A DNA stretch of 63,835 bases from Tumebacillus_A lipolyticus. Its GTDB lineage: Bacteria > Bacillota > Bacilli > Tumebacillales > Tumebacillaceae. The DNA lies in contig NZ_JBHUIO010000023.1 in assembly GCF_042682745.1 (NCBI RefSeq), positions 1 through 63,835 on the forward strand, given 5' to 3'. The position numbers and the translations under genes were made by a program. This document shows, one piece after another, positions 23,496-32,309 of the stretch. The stretch's first letter is position 1. Every line of letters starts with the position of its first letter. A model generated the notes under the pieces. The model was given only the letters and a program-made list of their open reading frames with translations, made no database searches and was not told where the DNA came from.

Positions 23496-23919
23496 CTGCC
23501 TCACCACCCACTTCTTCACGTTTTACAAACTTGCACTTGATCGGCAGTTTGTGCATTGCGAGACGCATTGCTTCGCGTGCGATCTCTTCCGGAACGCCAG
23601 CGAGTTCAAAGAGAACGCGACCCGGTTTAACAACTGCAACCCATTTTTCCGGCGAACCTTTACCTGCACCCATCCGGGTTTCAGCCGGCTTCGCAGTAAC
23701 CGGTTTGCTCGGGAAAATTTTGATCCATACTTTACCGCCACGGCGGATGTAACGGGTCATCGCGATACGAGCTGCTTCGATCTGGCGGTTGGTGATCCAA
23801 GCCGGTTCCAGAGCTTGCAGACCGTATTCACCGAAAGTTACATGTTCGCCGCCTTTGGTGCGACCTTTCATGCGACCGCGATGTTCTTTACGATGCTTTA
23901 CGCGCTTTGGCAACAACAT
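23485..23919 (-). CDS. rplP: 50S ribosomal protein L16 (uL16)
   Basis: The protein has 144 residues: MLLPKRVKHRKEHRG at the start and the conserved KVWIKIFPSKPVTAKP and RMGAGKGSPEKWVAVV segments that contact A-site tRNA near the peptidyl-transferase centre. It is 3 bp from rpsC and overlaps rpmC by 11 bp. The C-terminal tail (REEVGGEADES) is acidic. Confidence 0.98.
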   Translation of the reverse strand: MLLPKRVKHRKEHRGRMKGRTKGGEHVTFGEYGLQALEPAWITNRQIEAARIAMTRYIRRGGKVWIKIFPSKPVTAKPAETRMGAGKGSPEKWVAVVKPGRVLFELAGVPEEIAREAMRLAMHKLPIKCKFVKREEVGGEADES

Positions 23920-23922
23920 GTC

Positions 23923-24594
23923 TTACTTACCCCCTTCTTCGGCAGCTTCTTTCTTAGCGCCGCGGGTCGGCAGTACTTCGCCACGATAGATCCACACTTT
24001 TACGCCGATGCGGCCGTAAGTGGTGTGTGCTTCGTAGTGAGCGTAGTCGATATCAGCACGCAGGGTGTGGAGCGGTACAGTGCCTTCCGAGTACCCTTCA
24101 GTACGTGCGATCTCAGCGCCGCCAAGACGACCGGACACTTGTACTTTGATACCTTTTGCACCAGTGCGCATCGTGCGCTGGATCGATTGCTTCATCGCAC
24201 GGCGGAACGCGATACGGCGTTCGAGCTGTTGCGCGATGTTGACAGCAACCAGATGAGCGTTCATGTCCGGATGCTTGATTTCAGCGATGTTGATGTGCAC
24301 GCGCTTGCCAGTCATGTTGGAAAGAGCGGTGCGCAACGCATCAACCTCAGCGCCGCCTTTACCGATTACCATACCCGGCTTCGCGGTGTGAATGGTCACG
24401 TTGATACGGTTTGCAGCCCGTTCGATTTCTACCGTAGCAACAGATGCGTCTTTCAGGCGATTCTCGATATACTCACGAACTTTGATGTCTTCGTGAAGCA
24501 GTTCGGTGTATTCCTTCTTGTTAGCGAACCATTTCGACTCCCAGTCGCGAATGATGCCAACGCGAAGGCCTACGGGGTTAACCTTTTGTCCCAT
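23923..24594 (-). CDS. rpsC: 30S ribosomal protein S3 (uS3)
   Basis: The protein has 223 residues. An N-terminal type II KH domain with GMVIGKGGAEVDALR, and a C-terminal domain with GRLGGAEIARTEGYSEG, define S3. It lines the mRNA entry tunnel and contributes to helicase activity. It lies 20 bp after rplV and 3 bp before rplP. Start MGQKVNPVGLRVGII is canonical. Confidence 0.98.
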   Translation of the reverse strand: MGQKVNPVGLRVGIIRDWESKWFANKKEYTELLHEDIKVREYIENRLKDASVATVEIERAANRINVTIHTAKPGMVIGKGGAEVDALRTALSNMTGKRVHINIAEIKHPDMNAHLVAVNIAQQLERRIAFRRAMKQSIQRTMRTGAKGIKVQVSGRLGGAEIARTEGYSEGTVPLHTLRADIDYAHYEAHTTYGRIGVKVWIYRGEVLPTRGAKKEAAEEGGK

Positions 24595-24614
24595 CCGTTA
24601 TCCCTCCTTCTTGA

Positions 24615-24950
24615 CTACTTTTCACCCAGTACCACTGTGATGTGGCTGGTGCGTTTGTGAATACGGAATGCACGGCCTTGAGCGCGTGGACGGAAGCGCT
24701 TCAGGGTCGGTCCTTGATCCACGAATACCTCTTTCACGTAGAGGTTATCCAAATCCATGTTGTAGTTGTGGTCTGCGTTCGCCAAAGCGGAGTTCAGAAC
24801 CTTCTCAACAACTGGAGATGCAGCTTTCGGAGTGTACTTGAGAATCGCGATCGCTTCCGAAGCTTTTTTGCCACGGATCAAATCCACAACAAGGCGGACT
24901 TTGCGCGGTGCGATACGCACGGTACGAGCGACTGCCTTCGCAGTTTGCAT
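24615..24950 (-). CDS. rplV: 50S ribosomal protein L22 (uL22)
   Basis: The protein has 111 residues. The beta-hairpin that lines the exit-tunnel constriction (LKRFRPRAQGRAFRIHKRTS) is wild type with no insertion or deletion. Changes in this loop give macrolide resistance in other bacteria. It lies 33 bp after rpsS and 20 bp before rpsC. Start MQTAKAVARTVRIAPRK is typical of Firmicutes. Confidence 0.98.
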   Translation of the reverse strand: MQTAKAVARTVRIAPRKVRLVVDLIRGKKASEAIAILKYTPKAASPVVEKVLNSALANADHNYNMDLDNLYVKEVFVDQGPTLKRFRPRAQGRAFRIHKRTSHITVVLGEK

Positions 24951-24983
24951 AGTATTCCCTCCTCTCTACCGATCCTAAAAATG

Positions 24984-25262
24984 TTAGCGGCGAGATGTTT
25001 TCTCGTTAGCTCCGTGACCTTTGTAGGAACGAGTCGGAGCAAATTCACCCAGCTTGTGACCTACCATGTCTTCGGTCACATATACCGGCACATGCTTGCG
25101 GCCATCATATACCGCGAAGGTGTGGCCGATGAACTGCGGGAAGATCGTCGAACGGCGCGACCAGGTCTTGATCACCTTTTTGTCGCCAGCAGCGTTCATG
25201 TCATCGACCTTCTTCATCAGATGATCGTCAACAAACGGTCCTTTCTTAAGAGAGCGACCCAT
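24984..25262 (-). CDS. rpsS: 30S ribosomal protein S19 (uS19)
   Basis: The protein has 92 residues, starting MGRSLKKGPFVDDHLMKKV, with the conserved HKLGEFAPTRSYKGH near the C-terminus. S19 lies in the 30S head beside S13 and contacts 50S through bridge B1. It lies 30 bp after rplB and 33 bp before rplV. The gene is normal in length and ends. Confidence 0.98.
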   Translation of the reverse strand: MGRSLKKGPFVDDHLMKKVDDMNAAGDKKVIKTWSRRSTIFPQFIGHTFAVYDGRKHVPVYVTEDMVGHKLGEFAPTRSYKGHGANEKTSRR

Positions 25263-25292
25263 TTTAGTACCTCCCTTCGTTAGGCGGTTAGA

Positions 25293-26123
25293 TTACTTCT
25301 TGCGCGAACGAACAATGTACTTGTTAGACTGCTTGTTCTTCTTGCGCGTCTTTTTGCCGAGGGTCGGTTTGCCCCACGGGGACATCGGAGACTTACGGCC
25401 GATCGGAGCACGACCTTCACCACCACCATGCGGGTGATCGTTCGGGTTCATTACCACACCGCGGACGGTCGGGCGGATGCCTTTGTGACGGTTGCGGCCA
25501 GCTTTACCGATGTTAACAAGCTCATGGTCGAGGTTGCCCACTTGACCGATGGTCGCGCGGCACTCGGAGCGGATCAAGCGAACTTCGCCAGAAGCGAGAC
25601 GTACGTGGCAGTACTCGCCTTCTTTCGCCAGCAGTTGCGCTTCAGCGCCTGCTGCACGAGCGATCTGGCCGCCTTTGCCAGCTTTCATCTCGATGTTGTG
25701 GATCACAGTACCCACCGGGATGTTTGCGAGCGGCAGTGCGTTGCCGACTTTGATATCGACATCTGTGCCAGACTGGATCACATCGCCCACTTTCAGGCCT
25801 ACCGGAGCGAGGATGTAACGCTTTTCGCCATCAGCGTAGTTGATGAGAGCGATAAAAGATGTGCGGTTCGGATCGTATTCGATCGTAGCAACGCGGCCCG
25901 GAATGCCATCTTTGTTGCGTTTGAAGTCGATGATGCGGTATTGACGCTTGTGCCCGCCACCTTGATGACGAACGGTAGTTCTCCCTGTGTTGTTCCGGCC
26001 ACCCTTGTTGTGCAGCGGCAGGAGAAGGGATTTTTCGGGTTTGTCGGTGGTCAGCTCTTCATAGGTCAGAACGGACATGAAACGACGACCCGGCGAGGTC
26101 GGTTTATACTTCTTGATACCCAT
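25293..26123 (-). CDS. rplB: 50S ribosomal protein L2 (uL2)
   Basis: The protein has 276 residues. The C-terminal MNPNDHPHGGGEGRAPIGR contains the histidine near the peptidyl-transferase centre implicated in 50S function, and the N-terminal RNNTGRTTVRHQGGGHKRQY is intact. L2 is one of the most conserved ribosomal proteins and bridges the subunits. It lies 25 bp after rplW and 30 bp before rpsS. Confidence 0.98.
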   Translation of the reverse strand: MGIKKYKPTSPGRRFMSVLTYEELTTDKPEKSLLLPLHNKGGRNNTGRTTVRHQGGGHKRQYRIIDFKRNKDGIPGRVATIEYDPNRTSFIALINYADGEKRYILAPVGLKVGDVIQSGTDVDIKVGNALPLANIPVGTVIHNIEMKAGKGGQIARAAGAEAQLLAKEGEYCHVRLASGEVRLIRSECRATIGQVGNLDHELVNIGKAGRNRHKGIRPTVRGVVMNPNDHPHGGGEGRAPIGRKSPMSPWGKPTLGKKTRKKNKQSNKYIVRSRKK

Positions 26124-26148
26124 AGGAGTCCCTCCTTCTTAGTGGTGA

Positions 26149-26439
26149 TTATGCACCTTCGAAGAAGTTAAGCGGCTTGGAGTCCGGGGACAAGGTCACG
26201 ATCGCCTTTTTCCATTCGGACGTGCGGCCAACGTGGCGGCCTACGCGCTTTTGCTTGGACGGAACGCGCAAGGTGTTAACCTTTGCAACCGTTACGCCGA
26301 AGATCTCTTCGAGAGCTGCTTTGATTTCGGTCTTGTTCGCTTTGAGTTCTACTTCAAAAACGAACTTGTTTTCTTCCATCATGTCAGTGGAGCGCTCGGT
26401 GATGACCGGACGCTTGATGATGTCGCGTGCGTTCTTCAT
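26149..26439 (-). CDS. rplW: 50S ribosomal protein L23 (uL23)
   Basis: The protein has 96 residues, starting MKNARDIIKRPVITERSTD. L23 at the tunnel exit is the main docking site for trigger factor and SRP; the docking glutamate lies in the ITERS region. Its start codon overlaps the rplD stop by one base, which implies coupled translation. rplB follows after 25 bp. Confidence 0.98.
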   Translation of the reverse strand: MKNARDIIKRPVITERSTDMMEENKFVFEVELKANKTEIKAALEEIFGVTVAKVNTLRVPSKQKRVGRHVGRTSEWKKAIVTLSPDSKPLNFFEGA

Positions 26440-27059
26440 TATGCGAACACCTCCTCGACTTTAGCCACAGCGTCTTTGGTGATGACGAGTGCATCGTGAT
26501 GGAGAAGATCCAGTACGTTGATACCAGTTGCGTCAACAAACTTCACGCCCGGGATGTTGCGTGCAGACAGTGCGACGTTCGCATCTTGGTCAGCTGCAAC
26601 GAGCAGAGCTTTGCCGACTTTCAGGTTGGACAGGAGCTTCACCATATCTTTCGTCTTCGGCGCGTCGAAGGACAGCGCATCCAGTACGAAGATCTCGTTT
26701 GCGTTCACTTTGGAAGAGAGCGCAGATTTCAATGCGAGACGGCGAACTTTCTTCGGAAGCTTGTAAGCGTAGGAACGCGGTGTCGGACCGAATACGGTAC
26801 CACCACCAACCCATTGCGGGGAGCGGATGGAACCTTGGCGCGCACGACCGGTACCCTTTTGACGCCACGGCTTGCGACCGCCGCCACGAACTTCAGAACG
26901 GTTTTTCACATCGTGAGTACCACGGCGCAGCGACGCGCGTTGCATGACAACTGCTTCGTGCAGGACGTGCTGGTTCGGCGTGATACCGAAGATGGTTTCG
27001 GAGAGTTCGATCTCTCCAACTTGGGAGCCACTCATGTTATATACAGGCACTTTCGGCAT
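26439..27059 (-). CDS. rplD: 50S ribosomal protein L4 (uL4)
   Basis: The protein has 206 residues. The extended tunnel loop (RGGGRKPWRQKGTGRARQGS) is complete and shows no macrolide-resistance type change that I can see. In E. coli L4 also autoregulates the S10 operon. It lies 30 bp after rplC and shares one base with rplW. Start MPKVPVYNMSGSQVGEIEL is typical. Confidence 0.98.
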   Translation of the reverse strand: MPKVPVYNMSGSQVGEIELSETIFGITPNQHVLHEAVVMQRASLRRGTHDVKNRSEVRGGGRKPWRQKGTGRARQGSIRSPQWVGGGTVFGPTPRSYAYKLPKKVRRLALKSALSSKVNANEIFVLDALSFDAPKTKDMVKLLSNLKVGKALLVAADQDANVALSARNIPGVKFVDATGINVLDLLHHDALVITKDAVAKVEEVFA

Positions 27060-27089
27060 GTAGGGTCTCCTCCTTTCCTAAAGAATGAT

Positions 27090-27713
27090 TTATTTCCCCG
27101 ACTTAACAGCCGCTTTGACTGTTACGAACGAGTTTTTCGGACCCGGAACAGAACCTTTGATCAGAAGCAAGTTGCGCTCAACGTCAACTTTAACAACTTC
27201 GAGGTTTTGAACCGTTACGCGCTCGCCACCCATACGACCTGGGAGGGTTTGTCCTTTAAATACGCGACCTGGGTTGATGGAGCCGAGGGAACCAGGACCA
27301 CGATGGTAACGAGAACCGTGAGCCATCGGACCGCGGGATTGATTGTGGCGCTTGATCGCACCAGCAAACCCTTTACCCTTCGATACACCTACAACATCCA
27401 CGACTTCACCAGCTGCAAACACGTCAGCGTTCAACACTTGACCTACTTCGTATGCAGCCAGATCAACTCCGCGCATTTCACGAACGTAGCGCTTGGGGGT
27501 GGTGTTCGCCTTTGCCGCATGGCCTTGTGCCGGCTTGTTCACGTTCTTCTTGTCAGCAAAACCGAGCTGAACAGCTTCGTAGCCGTCGTTCGCCAGGTCT
27601 TTCTTTTGAAGAACTACGTTCGGGCCTGCTTCGATTACAGTTACCGGAACGACGTTGCCGTCTTCGGTAAACACCTGAGTCATACCGAGTTTACGTCCCA
27701 AGATACCTTTCAT
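27090..27713 (-). CDS. rplC: 50S ribosomal protein L3 (uL3)
   Basis: The protein has 207 residues: MKGILGRKLGMTQVF and the loop MAHGSRYHRGPGSLGS that reaches toward the peptidyl-transferase centre. The ATG at 27713 has GGAGGTG 8 bases upstream; a GTG three codons earlier lies inside that site and is rejected. It is 31 bp after rpsJ. L3 initiates 50S assembly. Confidence 0.98.
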   Translation of the reverse strand: MKGILGRKLGMTQVFTEDGNVVPVTVIEAGPNVVLQKKDLANDGYEAVQLGFADKKNVNKPAQGHAAKANTTPKRYVREMRGVDLAAYEVGQVLNADVFAAGEVVDVVGVSKGKGFAGAIKRHNQSRGPMAHGSRYHRGPGSLGSINPGRVFKGQTLPGRMGGERVTVQNLEVVKVDVERNLLLIKGSVPGPKNSFVTVKAAVKSGK

Positions 27714-27744
27714 GTTTGACACCTCCTCAATTTAAAAATGGGTT

Positions 27745-28053
27745 TTAGAGCTTGATCTCAATATCAACGCCAGATGGCAGATCAAGTCGCATCAGAGCAT
27801 CAACAGTTTGCGGCGTCGGATTGACGATGTCGATCAGACGTTTATGCGTACGCATTTCAAACTGCTCACGCGCATCCTTGTATTTGTGCGGTGCACGCAG
27901 GATCGTGAAGATCGACTTCTCAGTCGGAAGCGGGATCGGACCCGACACGGATGCACCGGAACGCTTAGCCGTTTCAACAATCTTCTCAGCAGAAGTGTCG
28001 AGAATCTTGTGATCGTAAGCCTTCAGACGGATACGGATTTTCTGTTTCGCCAT
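27745..28053 (-). CDS. rpsJ: 30S ribosomal protein S10 (uS10)
   Basis: The protein has 102 residues: MAKQKIRIRLKAYDHKILD, with the standard ending LPSGVDIEIKL. S10 is in the 30S head and is also the NusE subunit of the antitermination complex with NusB. The ATG at 28053 follows AAGGAGGG; the frame is open 33 codons upstream without support. It is the first gene of the long ribosomal transcript, behind two promoters. Confidence 0.98.
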   Translation of the reverse strand: MAKQKIRIRLKAYDHKILDTSAEKIVETAKRSGASVSGPIPLPTEKSIFTILRAPHKYKDAREQFEMRTHKRLIDIVNPTPQTVDALMRLDLPSGVDIEIKL

Positions 28054-28189
28054 ATGTGTTCCCTCCTTTTCGCCCATTTGAATTGGACATACTCCGCGAA
28101 AATTTACCTGATCCGCGCCGCACATGGCGTGAAACTCTCGGCGCCTCAGCAACCTTTCGCATCATCGCAGTCAAGACCAACAATATAAG

Positions 28190-28218
28190 AGTATACTATT
28201 TAGAAAGCGAAAAGACAA
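28190..28218 (-). promoter_or_regulatory. Inner promoter of the rpsJ operon
   Basis: TTGTCT, 17 bases and TATACT on the minus strand, about 140 bases before the rpsJ start. Confidence 0.6.
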
Positions 28219-28314
28219 GAATTTTATTCGAGCGCTTCAATATTTTTTCAACCATCAGCAGAAAAATGAAACACACGAGCGTGTTGTCTTCGTTTCTGTA
28301 GCACACTTCTCCTA

Positions 28315-28342
28315 TATTAAAGGAAGAACGGAAAATTGTCAA
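28315..28342 (-). promoter_or_regulatory. Outer promoter of the rpsJ operon
   Basis: TTGACA, 16 bases and TAATAT on the minus strand, just downstream of the tuf terminator. Confidence 0.8.
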
Positions 28343-28373
28343 AGGCAAACCAGCAGGAAAATGCTGAAAAACA

Positions 28374-28409
28374 AAAAGAGGATGAATCTCGAAAGATTCA
28401 TCCTCTTTT
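28374..28409 (-). terminator. Terminator of the str operon (after tuf)
   Basis: A perfect 16-bp stem with a UUCG tetraloop on the minus-strand transcript, followed by TTTTG and more T. It begins 13 bases after the tuf stop. Confidence 0.96.
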
Positions 28410-28422
28410 GGCGTTTCGAAGC

Positions 28423-29610
28423 TTACTTGATGATGGAAGCTACAACGCCAGCGCCAACAGTACGGCCGCCTTCGCGGATTGCGAAGCGAGTACCATCTTC
28501 GAGAGCGATCGGGGAGATCAGCTCAACTTCAACGGAGATGTTGTCGCCCGGCATTACCATCTCAGTGCCTTCCGGCAGCTTAACGATACCAGTTACGTCA
28601 GTTGTACGAACGTAGAACTGCGGACGGTAGCCTTGGAAGAACGGAGTGTGACGGCCACCCTCTTCTTTGGTCAGAACATAGAGCTCTGCGTTGAAGGTGG
28701 TGTGCGGCTTGATGGAACCCGGCTTACAGATAACTTGGCCGCGCTCGATGTCTTTACGGTCAACACCGCGGAGCAGTGCGCCGATGTTGTCGCCCGCTTG
28801 AGCGGAGTCGAGCAGTTTGCGGAACATCTCGATACCGGTAGCAACGGTGGAGCGAGTTTCTTCAACCAGACCTACGATCTCAACGTTGTCACCAACTTTG
28901 AGAGCACCGCGCTCAACGCGGCCAGTCGCAACGGTACCACGACCGGTGATGGTGAATACGTCCTCGACCGGCATCAGGAACGGCTTGTCAGTTTCACGAG
29001 TCGGCTCCGGGATGTAGGAGTCAACAGCAGCCATCAGCTCGTCGATACGACCTTCCCAAGCAGCGTCGCCTTCCAGAGCTTTCAGAGCGGAACCTTTAAC
29101 AACCGGAATGTCATCGCCCGGGAATTCATACTCGGTCAGCAGGTCGCGGATTTCCATTTCAACCAGTTCGAGGAGCTCTTCATCGTCAACCATGTCGCAT
29201 TTGTTCATGAATACGACGATGTAAGGAACGCCTACTTGGCGGGAGAGCAGGATGTGCTCGCGAGTTTGCGGCATCGGGCCGTCAGCTGCGGAGCAAACCA
29301 GGATCGCGCCGTCCATTTGAGCAGCACCGGTGATCATGTTCTTAACATAGTCGGCATGGCCCGGGCAGTCAACGTGTGCATAGTGACGGTTCTCAGTTTC
29401 GTACTCAACGTGGGAAGTGTTGATGGTGATACCGCGCTCGCGCTCTTCCGGAGCTTTGTCGATCGAATCGTATGCCATCGCTTGTGCGCCACCGCGCTTC
29501 GCGAGGTAGGTGGTGATCGCTGCGGTCAGAGTGGTTTTACCATGGTCAACGTGACCGATGGTACCAATGTTAACGTGCGGCTTGTTACGCTCAAATTTAG
29601 CTTTTGCCAT
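28423..29610 (-). CDS. tuf: Elongation factor Tu
   Basis: The protein has 395 residues. The GTP-binding motifs are GHVDHGKT, DCPGHADYV and NKCD, and the two beta-barrel domains follow. EF-Tu delivers aminoacyl-tRNA to the A site. The ATG at 29610 (MAKAKFERNKPHVNIG) is preceded by AAGAGGAGTTGACC; three upstream codons are not part of the family start. It is the last gene of rpsL-rpsG-fusA-tuf, 22 bp after fusA, with a strong UUCG-loop terminator. Confidence 0.98.
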   Translation of the reverse strand: MAKAKFERNKPHVNIGTIGHVDHGKTTLTAAITTYLAKRGGAQAMAYDSIDKAPEERERGITINTSHVEYETENRHYAHVDCPGHADYVKNMITGAAQMDGAILVCSAADGPMPQTREHILLSRQVGVPYIVVFMNKCDMVDDEELLELVEMEIRDLLTEYEFPGDDIPVVKGSALKALEGDAAWEGRIDELMAAVDSYIPEPTRETDKPFLMPVEDVFTITGRGTVATGRVERGALKVGDNVEIVGLVEETRSTVATGIEMFRKLLDSAQAGDNIGALLRGVDRKDIERGQVICKPGSIKPHTTFNAELYVLTKEEGGRHTPFFQGYRPQFYVRTTDVTGIVKLPEGTEMVMPGDNISVEVELISPIALEDGTRFAIREGGRTVGAGVVASIIK

Positions 29611-29632
29611 TTTGGTCAACTCCTCTTATTAA

Positions 29633-31708
29633 TTACTCGCCTTTGTTTTTGGCGATGATTTCTTGCGTGATCGATTTCGGTGTTTCTTCGAAGGAATGGA
29701 ACTCCATCGCATACTGGCCACGGCCTTGAGTACGGGAACGCAAGGAAGTTGCATAACCGAACATCTCGGAGAGCGGAACGAACGCGCGGATGACTTGTGC
29801 ACCTGCACGGCTGTCCATACCCTCGATACGACCGCGACGAGAGTTGACGTCGCCCATGATATCGCCCATGTATTCTTCCGGAACGATAACTTCAACCTTC
29901 ATGATCGGCTCAAGAATCACCGGGTTCGCCTTGAGAGCGCCCGCTTTCAGTGCCATGGAGCCCGCGATCTTAAACGCCATCTCCGAGGAGTCGACATCAT
30001 GGTAAGAACCATCGACGATCGTAGCTTTCATGTCGATGAGCGGGTAACCTGCGAGGATACCGTTGCCCATCGCTTCTTTGACGCCGTTATCGACAGCCGG
30101 GACGTATTCGCGTGGAACAACGCCGCCGACGATCTTGTTTTCAAAGATGTAGCCTACGCCGCGCTCAAGCGGTTCCAGCTCCAGCCATACGTGACCGTAT
30201 TGACCTTTACCACCGGACTGACGGACAAATTTACCTTCGATCTTCACTTTGGAAGTGATGGTCTCTTTGTACGCAACCTGCGGCTTACCAACGTTGGTTT
30301 CAACTTTGAACTCGCGTTGGAGGCGGTCTACGATGATCTCAAGATGCAGCTCACCCATACCGGAGATGATCGTTTGACCGGTCTCTTGGTCGGTATAAGT
30401 TCTGAAGGTCGGGTCTTCCTCTGCGAGCTTGGAGAGAGCGATACCAAGTTTGTCTTGGTCCGCTTTCGACTTCGGTTCGAGCGAAAGGCTGATAACCGGC
30501 TCCGGGAACTCCATCGATTCGAGGATAACAACGTTCTTCTCGTCGCACAGGGTGTCACCGGTCGTGGTATCTTTCAGACCTACAGCCGCTGCGATATCGC
30601 CCGAGTAAACGGTCGAGATCTCTTCGCGGTGGTTGGCATGCATTTGCAGGATACGACCGATCCGCTCACGCTTGCCTTTGGTGGAGTTCAAAACGTAAGA
30701 ACCGGAGTTCAGCACGCCGGAGTAGACGCGGAAGAACGCCAGCTTACCAACGTACGGGTCGGTCATGATCTTGAACGCCAGAGCTGCGAACGGACCGTTG
30801 TCGGTCGACGGACGCTCCGTCTCTTCACCATCTTCAGTCATACCTTTGATCGCCGGAACGTCGGTCGGTGCAGGCATGTACTCAACAACTGCATCCAGCA
30901 TTTGCTGTACGCCTTTGTTTTTGTAAGAAGATCCGCAAAGAACCGGGATGATCTGCACGTTACAAACACCTTTGCGCAGAGCAGATTTGATCTCCTCGAC
31001 GGTGATCTCTTCACCTTCGAGGTACTTCATCATCAGCTCTTCGTCCAGTTCTGCAACAGCTTCGACGAGGCCTTGATGCAGTTCAGCAGCCTTGTCTTGC
31101 AGTTCAGCCGGGATTTCAGCTTCTTCAGAAGTCTTGCCGAGGTCGTCAGTGTAGATGATCGCTTTCATGGTGATCAGATCGACCATACCTTTGAAAGTAT
31201 CCTCTGCACCGATTGGCAGATGAACCGGCACAGCGTTCGCCTTCAGGCGATCGCGCATCATGTCGACGCAACGGAAAAAGTCTGCGCCGGTGATGTCCAT
31301 TTTGTTTACGTAAGCGATACGCGGAACGCTGTACTTGTCCGCTTGACGCCATACGGTCTCGGATTGCGGTTCAACGCCACCCTTTGCACAGAATACACCA
31401 ACCGAACCATCGAGGACGCGCAGGGAACGCTCAACTTCAACCGTGAAGTCCACGTGACCTGGTGTGTCGATGATGTTGATGCGGTGATCCTTCCACTCTG
31501 CGGTGGTCGCAGCGGAAGTGATCGTGATACCACGCTCTTGCTCCTGAACCATCCAGTCCATCGTCGCAGCACCTTCGTGCGTTTCGCCGATTTTGTGAAC
31601 ACGGCCGGTGTAGAACAGGACACGCTCCGTTGTGGTCGTCTTACCAGCATCGATGTGAGCCATGATACCGATGTTTCTCGTTCTCTCAAGAGGGAACTTA
31701 CGTGACAT
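29633..31708 (-). CDS. fusA: Elongation factor G
   Basis: The protein has 691 residues in five domains. The GTPase motifs are AHIDAGKTTTTERV, DTPGHVDFTVEV and NKMD. EF-G drives translocation of mRNA and tRNA and ribosome recycling, and is the fusidic-acid target. The ATG at 31708 has AAGGAGGATG upstream. It follows rpsG by 82 bp and precedes tuf by 22 bp. A long plus-strand open frame (29663-31705) is only its mirror. Confidence 0.98.
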   Translation of the reverse strand: MSRKFPLERTRNIGIMAHIDAGKTTTTERVLFYTGRVHKIGETHEGAATMDWMVQEQERGITITSAATTAEWKDHRINIIDTPGHVDFTVEVERSLRVLDGSVGVFCAKGGVEPQSETVWRQADKYSVPRIAYVNKMDITGADFFRCVDMMRDRLKANAVPVHLPIGAEDTFKGMVDLITMKAIIYTDDLGKTSEEAEIPAELQDKAAELHQGLVEAVAELDEELMMKYLEGEEITVEEIKSALRKGVCNVQIIPVLCGSSYKNKGVQQMLDAVVEYMPAPTDVPAIKGMTEDGEETERPSTDNGPFAALAFKIMTDPYVGKLAFFRVYSGVLNSGSYVLNSTKGKRERIGRILQMHANHREEISTVYSGDIAAAVGLKDTTTGDTLCDEKNVVILESMEFPEPVISLSLEPKSKADQDKLGIALSKLAEEDPTFRTYTDQETGQTIISGMGELHLEIIVDRLQREFKVETNVGKPQVAYKETITSKVKIEGKFVRQSGGKGQYGHVWLELEPLERGVGYIFENKIVGGVVPREYVPAVDNGVKEAMGNGILAGYPLIDMKATIVDGSYHDVDSSEMAFKIAGSMALKAGALKANPVILEPIMKVEVIVPEEYMGDIMGDVNSRRGRIEGMDSRAGAQVIRAFVPLSEMFGYATSLRSRTQGRGQYAMEFHSFEETPKSITQEIIAKNKGE

Positions 31709-31790
31709 ACGACACATCCTCCTTTCTCAGCTAAGTATACAGGTGATCGGACAGATCCGAGTTGAACCTATCCGAACGCCTTTTTATATC

Positions 31791-32261
31791 CTACCAGCGG
31801 TAGTGAGCAAACGCTTTGTTCGCTTCCGCCATCTTGTGCATGTCTTCACGACGTTTCACAGAACCACCAGTGCTATTGGCAGCATCCATGAGCTCGTTTG
31901 CGAGCTTGTCGACGATCGACTTCTCGTTGCGCTTGCGGGAGTAGTCGACGATCCAACGGATCGCGAGTGTAACTCGGCGCTCCGGACGGACTTCGATCGG
32001 AACTTGGTAGTTTGCGCCCCCTACGCGGCGAGCTTTAACTTCAAGAACCGGCATGACGTTCTTCATCGCCGTTTCGAAGACTTCGAGCGGATCGTTACCA
32101 GTCTTCACACGGATTTTGTCGAACGCTTCGTAAACTGCTCCTTGCGCGGTGCTTTTCTTACCATCATACATCAACTTGTTTGCCAGACGGGTAACCAGCT
32201 TCGATCCGTAAACCGGATCGGGCAGCACGTCACGGCGCGGCACGGGACCTTTACGCGGCAT
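31791..32261 (-). CDS. rpsG: 30S ribosomal protein S7 (uS7)
   Basis: The protein has 156 residues, starting MPRKGPVPRRDVLPDPVYGS. S7 nucleates assembly of the 30S head and lines the E site; in E. coli it represses this operon. The conserved RVGGANYQVPIEVRPERR segment is present. It lies 48 bp after rpsL and 82 bp before fusA, with the usual AAAGGAGG site. Confidence 0.98.
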   Translation of the reverse strand: MPRKGPVPRRDVLPDPVYGSKLVTRLANKLMYDGKKSTAQGAVYEAFDKIRVKTGNDPLEVFETAMKNVMPVLEVKARRVGGANYQVPIEVRPERRVTLAIRWIVDYSRKRNEKSIVDKLANELMDAANSTGGSVKRREDMHKMAEANKAFAHYRW

Positions 32262-32309
32262 GCAATTCGCCTCCTTTCAAGATTTCTGCGATCAAGATCG
32301 CTTCTCTCA

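Larger units (their letters stand above)
28054..28373 (-). other. Control region of the rpsJ (S10) operon
   Basis: This 320-bp non-coding gap between the tuf terminator and rpsJ holds two sigma-A promoters (28315-28342 and 28190-28218) and, between them, a short hairpin (about 28271-28287) followed by a T-rich stretch on the minus strand. The leader from the inner promoter is about 130 nt. I see no gene in it. Confidence 0.7.

Noticed and set aside
23416..24660. 414-codon plus-strand frame opposite rpmC-rplP-rpsC
   Set aside because: Shadow of three ribosomal protein genes; no recognisable domain.
26427..27719. 430-codon plus-strand frame opposite rplD-rplC
   Set aside because: It spans two real genes and their gap; the sequence is a reverse shadow.
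29663..31705. 680-codon plus-strand open frame opposite fusA
   Set aside because: It mirrors EF-G, has no family features or ribosome-binding site, and arises from codon bias in a highly expressed gene.
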